Source of the DNA: Paenibacillus sp. LS1
GTDB lineage: Bacteria; Bacillota; Bacilli; Paenibacillales; Paenibacillaceae
NCBI RefSeq assembly: GCF_026013365.1
Contig: NZ_JAPDOE010000001.1
Span: 1,984,001-2,048,000, forward strand
Length of the DNA stretch: 64,000 nucleotides
Direction: 5' to 3'
The notes under the pieces are model-generated. The model ran no database searches and was not told the origin of the DNA. It worked only from the letters and a program-made list of their open reading frames with translations. This document shows, in pieces, positions 44,190 through 51,973 of the stretch. Made by a program: the position numbers and the translations under genes. Every line of letters starts with the position of its first letter. Within the stretch, counting starts at the first letter, position 1.

Positions 44190-45008
44190 TTAGATCTCTT
44201 TCAAGATACCTTTCACAAGTCCGATAAAGGTTGTTTTCACTTGCGCAGCCACTTCAATGACTTCGTCATGACTTAACGGCTGATCGAGAATACCACAGGC
44301 CATGTTGGTCAAACAGGAGATGCCCAGTACCTTCATACCGCCATGGATGGCAACAATGGCTTCAGGTACCGTGGACATACCCACTGCATCCGCACCCATC
44401 GTACGAATCATGCGAATCTCGGCTGGTGTCTCATATGCCGGACCACTCCACCATGCATAGACACCTTGCTGCAGGCCAACATTCTGCTCTTCTGCAACCT
44501 TCAGGGCAATGCTGCGCAGTTCGCGATTGTATACCTGTGATACGTCTGGGAAACGCACACCCAGTTCGGCGTTATTCGGTCCCATTAACGGGTTATTACC
44601 TACCAGGTTAATATGATCTGTAATGAGCATCAGTTGGCCCGGCTCAAAGCTTGTGTTGATCGCTCCGCAGGCATTCGTGATAAGCAATTGCTCGACACCC
44701 AGCGCCTTCATGATGCGAACCGGGAATGTCACTTCATCCAGGGTAAAACCTTCATAATAATGAAGACGCCCCTTCATCGCTACAACCGTTTTGCCCATCA
44801 GTTCCCCAATAACTAATTCATTGGCATGACCGATGGCCTCCGATTGGGCGAAATACGGAATCTCTGTATACGGAATAACGGTCGCATTTTCAATCTCGTC
44901 CGCGAGCGCACCCAATCCCGAACCCAGAATCATGCCTACGGCAGGTTTGGTATGGATTCGGTTTAATATGTAATCTCTTGCTTCCTGAATATGTGCGGAT
45001 TGATGCAT
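44190..45008 (-). CDS. purine nucleoside phosphorylase, trimeric PNP type
   Basis: 272 residues, close to the usual 270-275. Motifs: phosphate loop MILGSGLGALAD, GRLHYYEG, ITNACGAIN, the signature YAWWSGPAYETPAEIRMIRTMGADAVGMSTVPEAIVA with purine-site Glu and the phosphate-binding Ser, then GISCLTNMACG. It cleaves guanosine, inosine or deoxy forms to base and (deoxy)ribose-1-phosphate in purine salvage. The gene corresponds to B. subtilis punA (pupG). It appears monocistronic; no purine riboswitch is visible upstream. Confidence 0.95.
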   Translation of the reverse strand: MHQSAHIQEARDYILNRIHTKPAVGMILGSGLGALADEIENATVIPYTEIPYFAQSEAIGHANELVIGELMGKTVVAMKGRLHYYEGFTLDEVTFPVRIMKALGVEQLLITNACGAINTSFEPGQLMLITDHINLVGNNPLMGPNNAELGVRFPDVSQVYNRELRSIALKVAEEQNVGLQQGVYAWWSGPAYETPAEIRMIRTMGADAVGMSTVPEAIVAIHGGMKVLGISCLTNMACGILDQPLSHDEVIEVAAQVKTTFIGLVKGILKEI

Positions 45009-45158
45009 AATGATATCCTCCTGATGATCTGAATTGAGTTAACGAGGTGCTACTCATCAAGTGTAATGAACAATGGTCTTGATGTAAATGGAAGCTGTTC
45101 TATATACAATAAAAAAACGACCCTATGCTCCAGAATCGCTATAAACCATGGACATACC

Positions 45159-45329
45159 CTATTCCAATGTATATTTTGTTCTACTTTTCATGTAATCAAT
45201 TGTCATGATCAGCAACAGCATGAATGTAGCAAACATCAGCGGTTTGGCAAAAGTACCTTCTTCAAAGATAAAATAACTAAATGTAAAATTTCCGGCAAAA
45301 GTAATTAAATAGTTTCGGATGTAATCCAT
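45159..45329 (-). CDS. small membrane protein of 56 residues
   Basis: A short frame from ATG 45329 (MDYIRNYLITFAGNFTF) to TAG 45161. A weak GAGAAG ribosome binding site precedes it. It encodes a first hydrophobic segment (residues 5-20), a charged EEGTFAKP turn, a second hydrophobic helix (LMFATFMLLLIMTI) and a Lys-rich tail (DYMKSRTKYTLE). This looks like a real two-helix membrane protein: positively charged ends lie beside the helices and codon use is ordinary. Function unknown. It occupies what would otherwise be an unexplained gap of about 500 bases upstream of the nucleoside phosphorylase. Confidence 0.65.
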   Translation of the reverse strand: MDYIRNYLITFAGNFTFSYFIFEEGTFAKPLMFATFMLLLIMTIDYMKSRTKYTLE

Positions 45330-45484
45330 CTTCTCATCTCATTTCAGGAAAGAATTTGGTTCACCATTTCTTCAACCCTATCACATAATTCCATTTAATA
45401 CCATATTTTTATCATCCACACAAATCAACGCCTCGATCATGCACGAGATAGCCCTACTGTATAATCTATATCGACTACAGCAAA

Positions 45485-45508
45485 AAATCGGCCACATCGT
45501 GACCGATT
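45485..45508 (-). terminator. terminator of the GH10 xylanase gene
   Basis: AAATCGGCCAC and GTGACCGATT form the stem with an ATC loop; a T-run follows on the minus strand, about 20 bases after the stop. Confidence 0.75.
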
Positions 45509-45527
45509 CTCTCCACTTCCCTGATGT

Positions 45528-46529
45528 TCAGGTCATAGGGTTAATGATACGCCAAAATGATTCCTTAGGCTGGAACTGTTGATCAAATACAAAGGGCCAG
45601 TTTTTGCGTCCGCGTACCGGAAAATGATCCAGCCAGGTATAATTGTCCGCTACTCCCCAGAATGTCACAGAGGTAATGGAGGATTTATACTCACGGAACA
45701 AATCGAAGATTTCTTCATAGCGACGCTCCTGCAACTCGGCCATTTCCAAAGTGGGCGTAGTGAGATCGGTCCGACGATCCTCATAACGAAACACCGACAA
45801 GTCCAGCTCGGTAACATGCAACTGTACATCCAGTGAAGCGTATCGTTCAATAGCCATCCGGATTTCTTCAATGGAAGGACCATGGATATTCCAGTGTCCC
45901 TGCATGCCGATTCCATGTACAGGTGCTCCCTTATCCAACAAAGAACGAACCAGATTGTATATTTTCTCCCGTTTGACCGGATCCGTCTCATTGTAGTCAT
46001 TATAGAAAAGAAGTGCATTGGGATCAGCTTCATGAGCCATACTGAACGCTTGCAGCAAATAATCTTCCCCCACCAGCTCTAACCACTTCGTGTCCCGCAT
46101 GAACAGGTCGGTCTTATCTTCAACAGCTTCATTGACAACATCCCACGCATATATTTGCCCCTTATACCGACCTACTACCGTATCAATATGTTGCTTCAAG
46201 CGAGATAATAACAGCTCTCTGGAAGCGGGAGCACCTGAGGTATCCTCAAAGACCCATTTCGATGTTTGATTATGCCAGACCAAAGTATGTCCGCGAACCC
46301 CAATCCCTTGGGCAACAGCAAAATCAACAATTTGATCCGCCGCCTCAAATGTATACCGATCCTCTTCCGGGTGAATTTCTTCAAATTTCATCTGATTTTC
46401 AGCCGTGATGCTATTGAAGTGTTTGGCGATGAAATCCCCTTCGGACTGCAACATTCTAGTATGTACAGCAGCACCTATTTTGAACGTGTCGGCGTACGCA
46501 GCATGTAGTGATGGAATTTCGGTTGGCAT
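45528..46529 (-). CDS. GH10 endo-1,4-beta-xylanase, cytoplasmic
   Basis: 333 residues with no signal peptide. TIM-barrel GH10 motifs: KHFNSITAENQMKFE, RGHTLVWHNQ, acid/base Glu134 in WDVVNEAV, LFYNDYNE, GMQGHWN, nucleophile Glu241 in LHVTELDLS, and TFWGVADNYTWL. Intracellular GH10 enzymes act on short xylo-oligosaccharides that have been imported. Functionally it pairs with the GH43 enzyme at 51974-53464. A cre-like site stands about 45 bases upstream of the start, suggesting CcpA control. Confidence 0.94.
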   Translation of the reverse strand: MPTEIPSLHAAYADTFKIGAAVHTRMLQSEGDFIAKHFNSITAENQMKFEEIHPEEDRYTFEAADQIVDFAVAQGIGVRGHTLVWHNQTSKWVFEDTSGAPASRELLLSRLKQHIDTVVGRYKGQIYAWDVVNEAVEDKTDLFMRDTKWLELVGEDYLLQAFSMAHEADPNALLFYNDYNETDPVKREKIYNLVRSLLDKGAPVHGIGMQGHWNIHGPSIEEIRMAIERYASLDVQLHVTELDLSVFRYEDRRTDLTTPTLEMAELQERRYEEIFDLFREYKSSITSVTFWGVADNYTWLDHFPVRGRKNWPFVFDQQFQPKESFWRIINPMT

Positions 46530-46572
46530 TTACAATTCCTCCCTGCCCATTTTTATTCATCATATCGTTTTC

Positions 46573-46586
46573 TGAATACGCTTACA
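46573..46586 (-). promoter_or_regulatory. cre-like site (CcpA) upstream of the xylanase gene
   Basis: TGTAAGCGTATTCA on the minus strand matches the catabolite-responsive element pattern TGWNANCGNTNWCA with one mismatch. It lies 44 bases from the xylanase ATG. Inference from consensus only. Confidence 0.5.
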
Positions 46587-46658
46587 ATGAACAAAATATA
46601 CTTCTTCCCCCTCATATTTAACTATTTATGAGCCCGGACCCTGTGCGCAAAACAAAAA

Positions 46659-46713
46659 CACCTCCAGGTTCGTTCCACTGCTTACGGCAACAGAACTATT
46701 TTCTTGGAAGGTG
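46659..46713 (-). terminator. terminator after the 115-residue coiled-coil protein
   Basis: CACCTTCCA pairs with TGGAGGTG across a 38-base loop; on the minus strand TTTTTGTTTTG follows. It is about 60 bases after the stop at 46772. Confidence 0.55.
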
Positions 46714-46771
46714 CTTTGTGATAATTGATGGTCCGTCTAATTCAACTCATGTACGAATAGGGTATGACACA

Positions 46772-47119
46772 TTACAACTTGTCCACCTGTAACAAGGTCA
46801 CCTGTTTCACTGTGCATGCCGGGCTGATCTGATCTTCGGACAGAATGTTCAGCTTGATCAGGCTTTTCAGCTTATGGCTATCTACCTTGGACAACAATCG
46901 CCAGATGTCCGGGTCTGGAAGAGAAGCATACAGCTTCTGATCATCGTATTCCTTCCGGTTCTGAAGCACTGTTTTCACCGTGTAACCACCAACTTGCGTC
47001 TCATAGACCTCTTGTTCTGCACAATATGCCACAATTTCATCTCGTAGTACAGACAACTGCTGCTCAATATCTTTTTGCTGTTGCTTCAGTTCAAAGTAAG
47101 TTTGCACTTTCTGCTCCAT
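46772..47119 (-). CDS. small coiled-coil protein of unknown function
   Basis: 115 residues from ATG 47119 (MEQKVQTYFELKQQQKDIE), GAGGAG ten bases upstream; the GTG at 47128 is too close to that site. Residues 1-35 are a charged, Gln-rich coiled coil. The middle has YETQVGGYTVKTVLQNRKEYDDQKLY and the rest is predicted alpha/beta. It has two Cys (CAEQ and CTVK), and no signal or membrane segment. I do not recognise the family. It is monocistronic, ending at a hairpin. Confidence 0.6.
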   Translation of the reverse strand: MEQKVQTYFELKQQQKDIEQQLSVLRDEIVAYCAEQEVYETQVGGYTVKTVLQNRKEYDDQKLYASLPDPDIWRLLSKVDSHKLKSLIKLNILSEDQISPACTVKQVTLLQVDKL

Positions 47120-47254
47120 ATCGATCACGCTCCTCTATTATCATAGGTATGCGAGGATCGCTGGTTTAGGACAGGCTGTTTATTTTATTTGAGAAACGTG
47201 GTCTTTCTATTACTTAATTGTATACTGTCGTTATTGTGTATCCCCGTATTAAGA

Positions 47255-48130
47255 TTACAGCAGATGTTCATTCAAATATGGATTATGGACAACCATGCTG
47301 TGAACCCTTTCCATTACACCTGGCCCCATGGGTACATCCCCAACGCGCCTTAACAGAATCCAGCGCAGACAAGCTATAGCTTCAAAAACTCGCTCCTCTT
47401 CAAGCGTGTACTCATAACTTGAAGAACGTGCAAATTGAGCGCGATACACCTCGCCGTAACTTTCCCCATTATAGATGGTGATCAGAAACACAGACCATGC
47501 TATATCGTATCTTGGATCACCGTACTGCCCATTAGTCCAATCGATGATGGTGTAATGGTCGTGCATCTCAAGAATGTTTCCCAGATTATAATCGCCATGA
47601 ATCAAGCGGTCCTGTCTGATCTGGACCTGCTGGATCAAGTTTGCCAGAAGATCATTTATATCGTCATGTAACTCAATTTGAGGAAAAAAGTATTGAACAA
47701 AATCGTACCTGAATATGTATTCTTCATCTTCTTCTCTAGTACCCACTTCATTCACCGGATAACGATGGACCTCCATTAACCGTTCAGCCAAATATGTCAG
47801 TTTGGTTTGTGTCAATTGGGTAACCGGTTCACCATCATAGCTTGTTAACAGCACTTGATTCTGTTGGTCGACTAATCCCCAACCGTAGGGCTTAGAAACA
47901 CGAATTCCACTTTGATGAAGCTTAGACAATAATCGATATTGTTTGGCGATATCCGGTTTAGAATCCTTGTCCCAGACTTTCAATACGTACCGCTGATCTT
48001 CCATTTCGATTCTCATCACACTCGCTTCCAGTCCAGGTGGCAAGGGAATGATCTGAACCTCCTGTTTAATCACCTGCTGGATACGTTCGTCCAGTTCTAT
48101 CCAATTCATCCGGCTAAGTTGAATCGTCAT
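47255..48130 (-). CDS. aminoglycoside phosphotransferase-family kinase
   Basis: 291 residues. The protein-kinase-like fold of the APH/choline kinase family is shown by YVLKVW (the ATP-site Lys), catalytic loop LIHGDYNLGNIL and metal-binding IIDWTNGQYGDPRYDIAW. The substrate could be an aminoglycoside, homoserine, sugar or choline; sequence does not decide. I would not call it a resistance gene. It is followed on the minus strand by the coiled-coil gene. Confidence 0.85.
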   Translation of the reverse strand: MTIQLSRMNWIELDERIQQVIKQEVQIIPLPPGLEASVMRIEMEDQRYVLKVWDKDSKPDIAKQYRLLSKLHQSGIRVSKPYGWGLVDQQNQVLLTSYDGEPVTQLTQTKLTYLAERLMEVHRYPVNEVGTREEDEEYIFRYDFVQYFFPQIELHDDINDLLANLIQQVQIRQDRLIHGDYNLGNILEMHDHYTIIDWTNGQYGDPRYDIAWSVFLITIYNGESYGEVYRAQFARSSSYEYTLEEERVFEAIACLRWILLRRVGDVPMGPGVMERVHSMVVHNPYLNEHLL

Positions 48131-48167
48131 CGTTCTCCTCCTTCCATGTTATGACAGCATCTCCCTG

Positions 48168-48647
48168 TTAATCAGGTATGATTAGGCCTTTGCCAATGAC
48201 GTTGGCGGATACTGGCTGTTTGCCCAATTCTCTGGCCCATACCGACAGCTGTCCCATATGGTGGATCTCATGGGCGATCACATGTCGCATAACTTCTCCC
48301 CATGAATCTGTAGCGACCTTGCCAGCTGAGCGTTGATCGACATAAGCTCTTTTTTCCATACTCGAATTCCAGGCTGTAACAAATGCCTCCACATCAGGAC
48401 GTAACTTGCGATCCAATTGCCTTACCGCCTCAAGGTTCTGGTAGTTTGCAAAATCTTCTGCATCATCCGGTTTGCCCTGAAGTGACTGAAGCCAGCTCCA
48501 CTCTACATCAATGATATGAAACAATGTTTGTAATATGTTGCCTACTCCACCTGTGCGAGGCCGCAGTAATTCTTCAAGCGGGACATCTGCACACCACGCA
48601 TACCATTGCTCACGCACCATCCAGTTATAACGAAAGAATGTTTCCAT
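48168..48647 (-). CDS. DinB family protein
   Basis: 159 residues, the usual DinB length. The four-helix bundle has metal ligands in NILQTLFHIIDVEWSW (His) and HVIAHEIHHMGQLSVWARELG (two His). It is the second DinB gene of this window and only distantly similar to the first. It lies 20-40 bases from the APH-type kinase and GNAT genes on the same strand; the three may be one transcript. Confidence 0.88.
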   Translation of the reverse strand: METFFRYNWMVREQWYAWCADVPLEELLRPRTGGVGNILQTLFHIIDVEWSWLQSLQGKPDDAEDFANYQNLEAVRQLDRKLRPDVEAFVTAWNSSMEKRAYVDQRSAGKVATDSWGEVMRHVIAHEIHHMGQLSVWARELGKQPVSANVIGKGLIIPD

Positions 48648-48677
48648 TGTTTATTCCCCTTTATCGGCTATGTTTTT

Positions 48678-49214
48678 TCAGAGAGATTTGATCAATTCTG
48701 TATCGGCAAAGGTATCATCCGAATGTTCATGATCACCATAAATTCCGCTAATCTGATTAAATCCGGATTTGATCCAGAAACGTAATGCAGGCCAATTTTT
48801 GAGCGCCACGTTAATTCGAATTTCCTTGTAACCAAGCTCGGAAAAGTAGAGAGTTAGTGCCTGAATTAATTCTTGTCCATATCCCTGCTTCTGGATCTCG
48901 CTCTGGATATATATAAATTCGAGATAGATCGAATCCTCGGAGGGATACCCATGGTATACACTTAACAAACCAATATAGCGGTCATCCTCATTCGTGCGAA
49001 TGGATTGAATTCGATAATTCTCCAGCCTCCCTCCCGGCGGAAGGTGGCCTTCTTCAAAACATTCTTTCACATAATTCCGATCATGCTCTTGTCCATCCCA
49101 TTGATGCAAGTACCGACTGGTCTCATATATGGACTCAAGTTCAGGAATATCGGATTCTTCCACATTCGAGACAATAAGTCGGTCTGACTTCCATTCTACT
49201 GGAAGTTGTTTCAT
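48678..49214 (-). CDS. GNAT family N-acetyltransferase
   Basis: Start ATG 49214 (MKQLPVEW), GGAGTG upstream. 178 residues. GNAT core: RYIGLLSVYHGYPSEDSIYLEFIYIQSEIQKQGYGQELIQAL (acetyl-CoA loop QKQGYG) and NWPALRFWIKSGFNQI. Substrate unknown. Repeat copy 3 begins 24 bases upstream of the start, so it may influence expression. Confidence 0.87.
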   Translation of the reverse strand: MKQLPVEWKSDRLIVSNVEESDIPELESIYETSRYLHQWDGQEHDRNYVKECFEEGHLPPGGRLENYRIQSIRTNEDDRYIGLLSVYHGYPSEDSIYLEFIYIQSEIQKQGYGQELIQALTLYFSELGYKEIRINVALKNWPALRFWIKSGFNQISGIYGDHEHSDDTFADTELIKSL

Positions 49215-49237
49215 CGTAATCACTCCATCTTTATATT

Positions 49238-49429
49238 CTATATAAGTTAAACTATTGAATATTTACACTGGCCACTCCGATGACAGAACAACCTTCCGAT
49301 CGCTGTTATCCCAGATTTTTTTGATTCATTTTATAATGGGAAAATTCGGGGATAAAGGCGAACACTTCGCTTCTTCAGGTTTTTTTCTGTCCTCTCCGTT
49401 TCGAGTAAATATTCAGTTAATTTATATAG
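49238..49429. repeat. MITE-like repeat, copy 3 (about 192 bp)
   Basis: Ends: CTATATAAGTTAAAC at 49238 and, on the other strand, CTATATAAATTAAC from 49429, continuing as TGAATATTTAC on both sides. Core blocks shared with copy 1: CACTCCGATGACAGAACAAC, GATCGCTGTTATCCC, GGCGAACACTTCGCTTC, CTGTCCTCTCCG. The element's right end supplies the stop codon of the small membrane-protein gene at 49422. The 68-codon plus-strand frame here (49255-49461) is a by-product of the repeat. Confidence 0.8.
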
Positions 49430-49700
49430 TTAATCTCTTTTTTATATACAAGATCACATGAATACCTGTATAAATAAGCAGAACATTGAACAAATATAGA
49501 AGTACATTTAAAGAGATGCCAGATATAAACCAGATTGTTCCGTCAGAATTAGCATAATGATAATTCGTAAAGAATCGGATCGGGAAACCATACTCTGTTC
49601 GGAGCGGTCCATCCTCAGTATGTAAAGTTCCAGGAATACATAGGATGGCTAATACAGCAAGCCAGGCTGATAGATTAAGTATTCTTTTATGGATTTTCAA
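49422..49700 (-). CDS. small two-helix membrane protein
   Basis: 92 residues from TTG 49700: GGGGGAG lies seven bases upstream, whereas earlier starts would overlap the preceding gene. One N-terminal helix (LSAWLAVLAILCIPGTL), an external stretch with FFTNYHYANSDGTIWF, and a C-terminal helix (LNVLLYLFNVLLIYTGIHVIL) then KKRLTI. The stop codon and the last codon or two lie within repeat copy 3, so the original C terminus may have been altered by insertion. Unknown family. It lies 13 bases after the gene at 49714. Confidence 0.6.
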   Translation of the reverse strand: MKIHKRILNLSAWLAVLAILCIPGTLHTEDGPLRTEYGFPIRFFTNYHYANSDGTIWFISGISLNVLLYLFNVLLIYTGIHVILYIKKRLTI

Positions 49701-49713
49701 TGTATTTCTCCCC

Positions 49714-50196
49714 CTACTCATCCCTAACAGGATCTTCACCAAAGTATGTCCCCTCTAGCTTTTGATCCATAAAATCTCTTAAGTCCTTTTGATCAACTAT
49801 ATATCTCGAACTTCTATTAAATCTGCTTTTTCTGGTTACAATAATCTGTTTCCGATTGTATTGAATTGTAATTTCAGCGTTATGCTTTAATCTCAAAGCA
49901 ATTCCTGCACTTATGCTTCCTGTGACATCATCTACTGGTATTTTGGCCGATTCCGGAGCTGCATTCAGCCAGCCGACTATACGGCTAATGTCTTCTTTAC
50001 TTAACGTAACATTGTCAATGCTAACGTGTGCTCCACCGTCGCCTGTCCTGGTGTACACGGCTATGCTCATCTCTGTGCTTATCACTTGATTTCTTGAAAT
50101 CGGCTTAGTTGGATCTGGATTACTCGTGATTAGAAAATACAGAAACATGATTGCCACACCTATGAAAAACCAGAATCGCCTACGTTTTCCTAACAT
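49714..50196 (-). CDS. membrane-anchored extracytoplasmic protein, unknown function
   Basis: 160 residues: a basic start (MLGKRRRF), one N-terminal helix (WFFIGVAIMFLYFLIT), then a soluble alpha/beta part (VSIDNVTLSKEDISRIVGWLN... AEITIQYNRKQIIVTRKSRF). Its ATG overlaps the isochorismatase stop by one base (TAATG), so translation is coupled. I do not recognise the family. Confidence 0.65.
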   Translation of the reverse strand: MLGKRRRFWFFIGVAIMFLYFLITSNPDPTKPISRNQVISTEMSIAVYTRTGDGGAHVSIDNVTLSKEDISRIVGWLNAAPESAKIPVDDVTGSISAGIALRLKHNAEITIQYNRKQIIVTRKSRFNRSSRYIVDQKDLRDFMDQKLEGTYFGEDPVRDE

Positions 50197-50717
50197 TACA
50201 GCGCATTCTCCATATCCATCACGTTGGCAAACAGTCTCAGTACCGTATTGTGATGTTCAATAATCTGCTCCGCTTGAAGTGTCTTTGAATTCCATGTGCT
50301 GTGTGCATCTCGAACCAGATTGACCGTGTAACCCAGACTGTACGCTCTGCGGCAAGTCGTGTCTACACATACCTCAGTCTGCATACCCGCGAGAATCAAC
50401 TCCGTCACGCCGTTTTCTTGCAATTTCAGATGCAGATCGGTTTTGTGAAATGAATCCGGTGTCTCTTTTTCAATAACGAGGTCACCAGCTATAGGTGCAA
50501 TGGACGGATGAATGGCCCACCCCGGAGTTCCTCGTTCCAGTGGACTGCCTGCCCCTTCGCTGTGTTGGATATATATGATGGAATGGCCTGCTTCACGAGC
50601 CTTGGCAATTAACATCTGGATTTTCTGAAGCAATCGTTCCCTCTGATACACAGGATCAGCTTCATCAAACATCGCTACCTGTACGTCAATGATTAGAAGT
50701 GCACAATGCGTTGTCAT
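50196..50717 (-). CDS. isochorismatase-family cysteine hydrolase
   Basis: Start ATG 50717 (MTTHCALLIIDVQ), GGAGG eight bases upstream; the 71 codons before it are in the neighbouring gene's region. 173 residues. Catalytic triad of the family: Asp in LLIIDVQ, Lys in IEKETPDSFHKTDL (after DLVIEK), and Cys in AGMQTEVCVDTTCR. Members hydrolyse isochorismate, nicotinamide or N-carbamoyl compounds; the lack of neighbouring pathway genes leaves the substrate open. Confidence 0.88.
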   Translation of the reverse strand: MTTHCALLIIDVQVAMFDEADPVYQRERLLQKIQMLIAKAREAGHSIIYIQHSEGAGSPLERGTPGWAIHPSIAPIAGDLVIEKETPDSFHKTDLHLKLQENGVTELILAGMQTEVCVDTTCRRAYSLGYTVNLVRDAHSTWNSKTLQAEQIIEHHNTVLRLFANVMDMENAL

Positions 50718-50752
50718 CTTGTTTTCCTCCTGACGAATCGATTTAATACTAC

Positions 50753-51175
50753 TCAACTCTTTCTTCTTTGTATCTTTAACAAAACTTCCAATCCCATATC
50801 GATCAGCACAAATAGAATAGCAGCAAGAACACCAAATAAGGTCAGAACTAACGTCTCTTTGAAATTCAAAATTTCTTCTCCTGTGCCCATGAGCACATAA
50901 TAGATACACATGCCCAATACTCCAGCACATGCATAGCCCAATATCCTCGTACTTAGATACAACACATGATTAGCGAATTGTATTCGGCTGAGCAGATAGT
51001 CCAGCAATATCGATAAAGGTAGCCCAATCAATAGGATTAACGGAGTCGCATATACCAGATAAATAACAATGTAAAAATCAAAACTGTAGGATTCATTCAT
51101 CGATATGAGACTTGCAGCCAAAGTAAAACAAATGATAGTTAGAACCGTCGTCATCAGCTTTCTTCTAATGTCCAT
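50753..51175 (-). CDS. multi-pass membrane protein of unknown function
   Basis: 140 residues with four hydrophobic segments (TVLTIICFTLAASLI, FYIVIYLVYATPLILLIGLPL, LGYACAGVLGMCIYYVLM, LVLTLFGVLAAILFVLIDMG) and a basic C terminus (KIQRRKS). It lies between the GrpB-family and isochorismatase genes on the same strand. No family recognised. Confidence 0.65.
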   Translation of the reverse strand: MDIRRKLMTTVLTIICFTLAASLISMNESYSFDFYIVIYLVYATPLILLIGLPLSILLDYLLSRIQFANHVLYLSTRILGYACAGVLGMCIYYVLMGTGEEILNFKETLVLTLFGVLAAILFVLIDMGLEVLLKIQRRKS

Positions 51176-51216
51176 CTCACCACTCCAAGCAAGTTATCTC
51201 TACCGATTATATCTGC

Positions 51217-51762
51217 TCATGCGTCAGATTTTGCCGGTTGCCATCCGATATCTTGAGACCAACGATGTGCTCTCTGTAATATGCTCCACACCATTGGCCC
51301 TTTTCCTTCAACATATTTGGGACGTTGATCTTTATACAATGACATGAGTCTGTGCTTTTCTTCTGCATATTTCAAACAATCTTCTGGGTGCTCCCTTAAA
51401 TAGTCTCTGAACAGCAAGGTCATCTGCTCGGAGAAACTGCCTGCCTGTCTAACGTGTACATGTATCCTTCTGCTTCCGGGTTCTTCACGAAAGTAACGTT
51501 TAGTCTTATCTGGATTTTCTGCTCTGAATACAAATCCGACTGTTTCGATCTCACGTTTGTAGTCCAACAAATTTTCATGCTGGGAAACAGATATTTGTAT
51601 ATCTATGATGGGTTTGGCATCTATTCCAGCAATTGAAGTGGACCCAACATGGTCAATCCGCACGGCCTTTTCTCCTAACGCTTCTCTTAATTTCGAACTC
51701 GTTTCGAGAAACAAAACAGGCCATGCCGGATCATACTTTGCAATTCTCCATTGATCTTCCAT
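51217..51762 (-). CDS. GrpB family protein (nucleotidyltransferase fold)
   Basis: 181 residues. The GrpB/UPF0157 pattern is clear: YDPAWPVLFLETSSKLREALG, VRIDHVGSTSIAGIDAKPIIDIQISV, RIHVHV near the middle, and FRDYLREHPEDCLKYAEEKHRL. These are nucleotidyltransferase-like proteins, some fused to dephospho-CoA kinase; the biochemical role is unproven. Probably transcribed alone. Confidence 0.92.
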   Translation of the reverse strand: MEDQWRIAKYDPAWPVLFLETSSKLREALGEKAVRIDHVGSTSIAGIDAKPIIDIQISVSQHENLLDYKREIETVGFVFRAENPDKTKRYFREEPGSRRIHVHVRQAGSFSEQMTLLFRDYLREHPEDCLKYAEEKHRLMSLYKDQRPKYVEGKGPMVWSILQRAHRWSQDIGWQPAKSDA

Positions 51763-51973
51763 GCAACTCCTCCTTGGTTATTCAATCTAGCTATATAATT
51801 AAACAACAAGTTTTTTAACCTTTTGTTACATGTAGATTATTTAACGACCCAATAAAGATAACAGTAGCTTCTTCCAAGTTTAAATGCCTCTCTTCTATTA
51901 GCATGTATTAATATATTTAATTTTTACACAAATTCAAAAAAGAGAAGGACCCTTAGGCACTCCCCTTAACTTC

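Noticed and set aside
45009..45158. Purine riboswitch upstream of the nucleoside phosphorylase
   Set aside because: No recognisable three-way junction or conserved core was found by eye.
49255..49461. 68-codon plus-strand frame
   Set aside because: Lies within repeat copy 3; same explanation as above.
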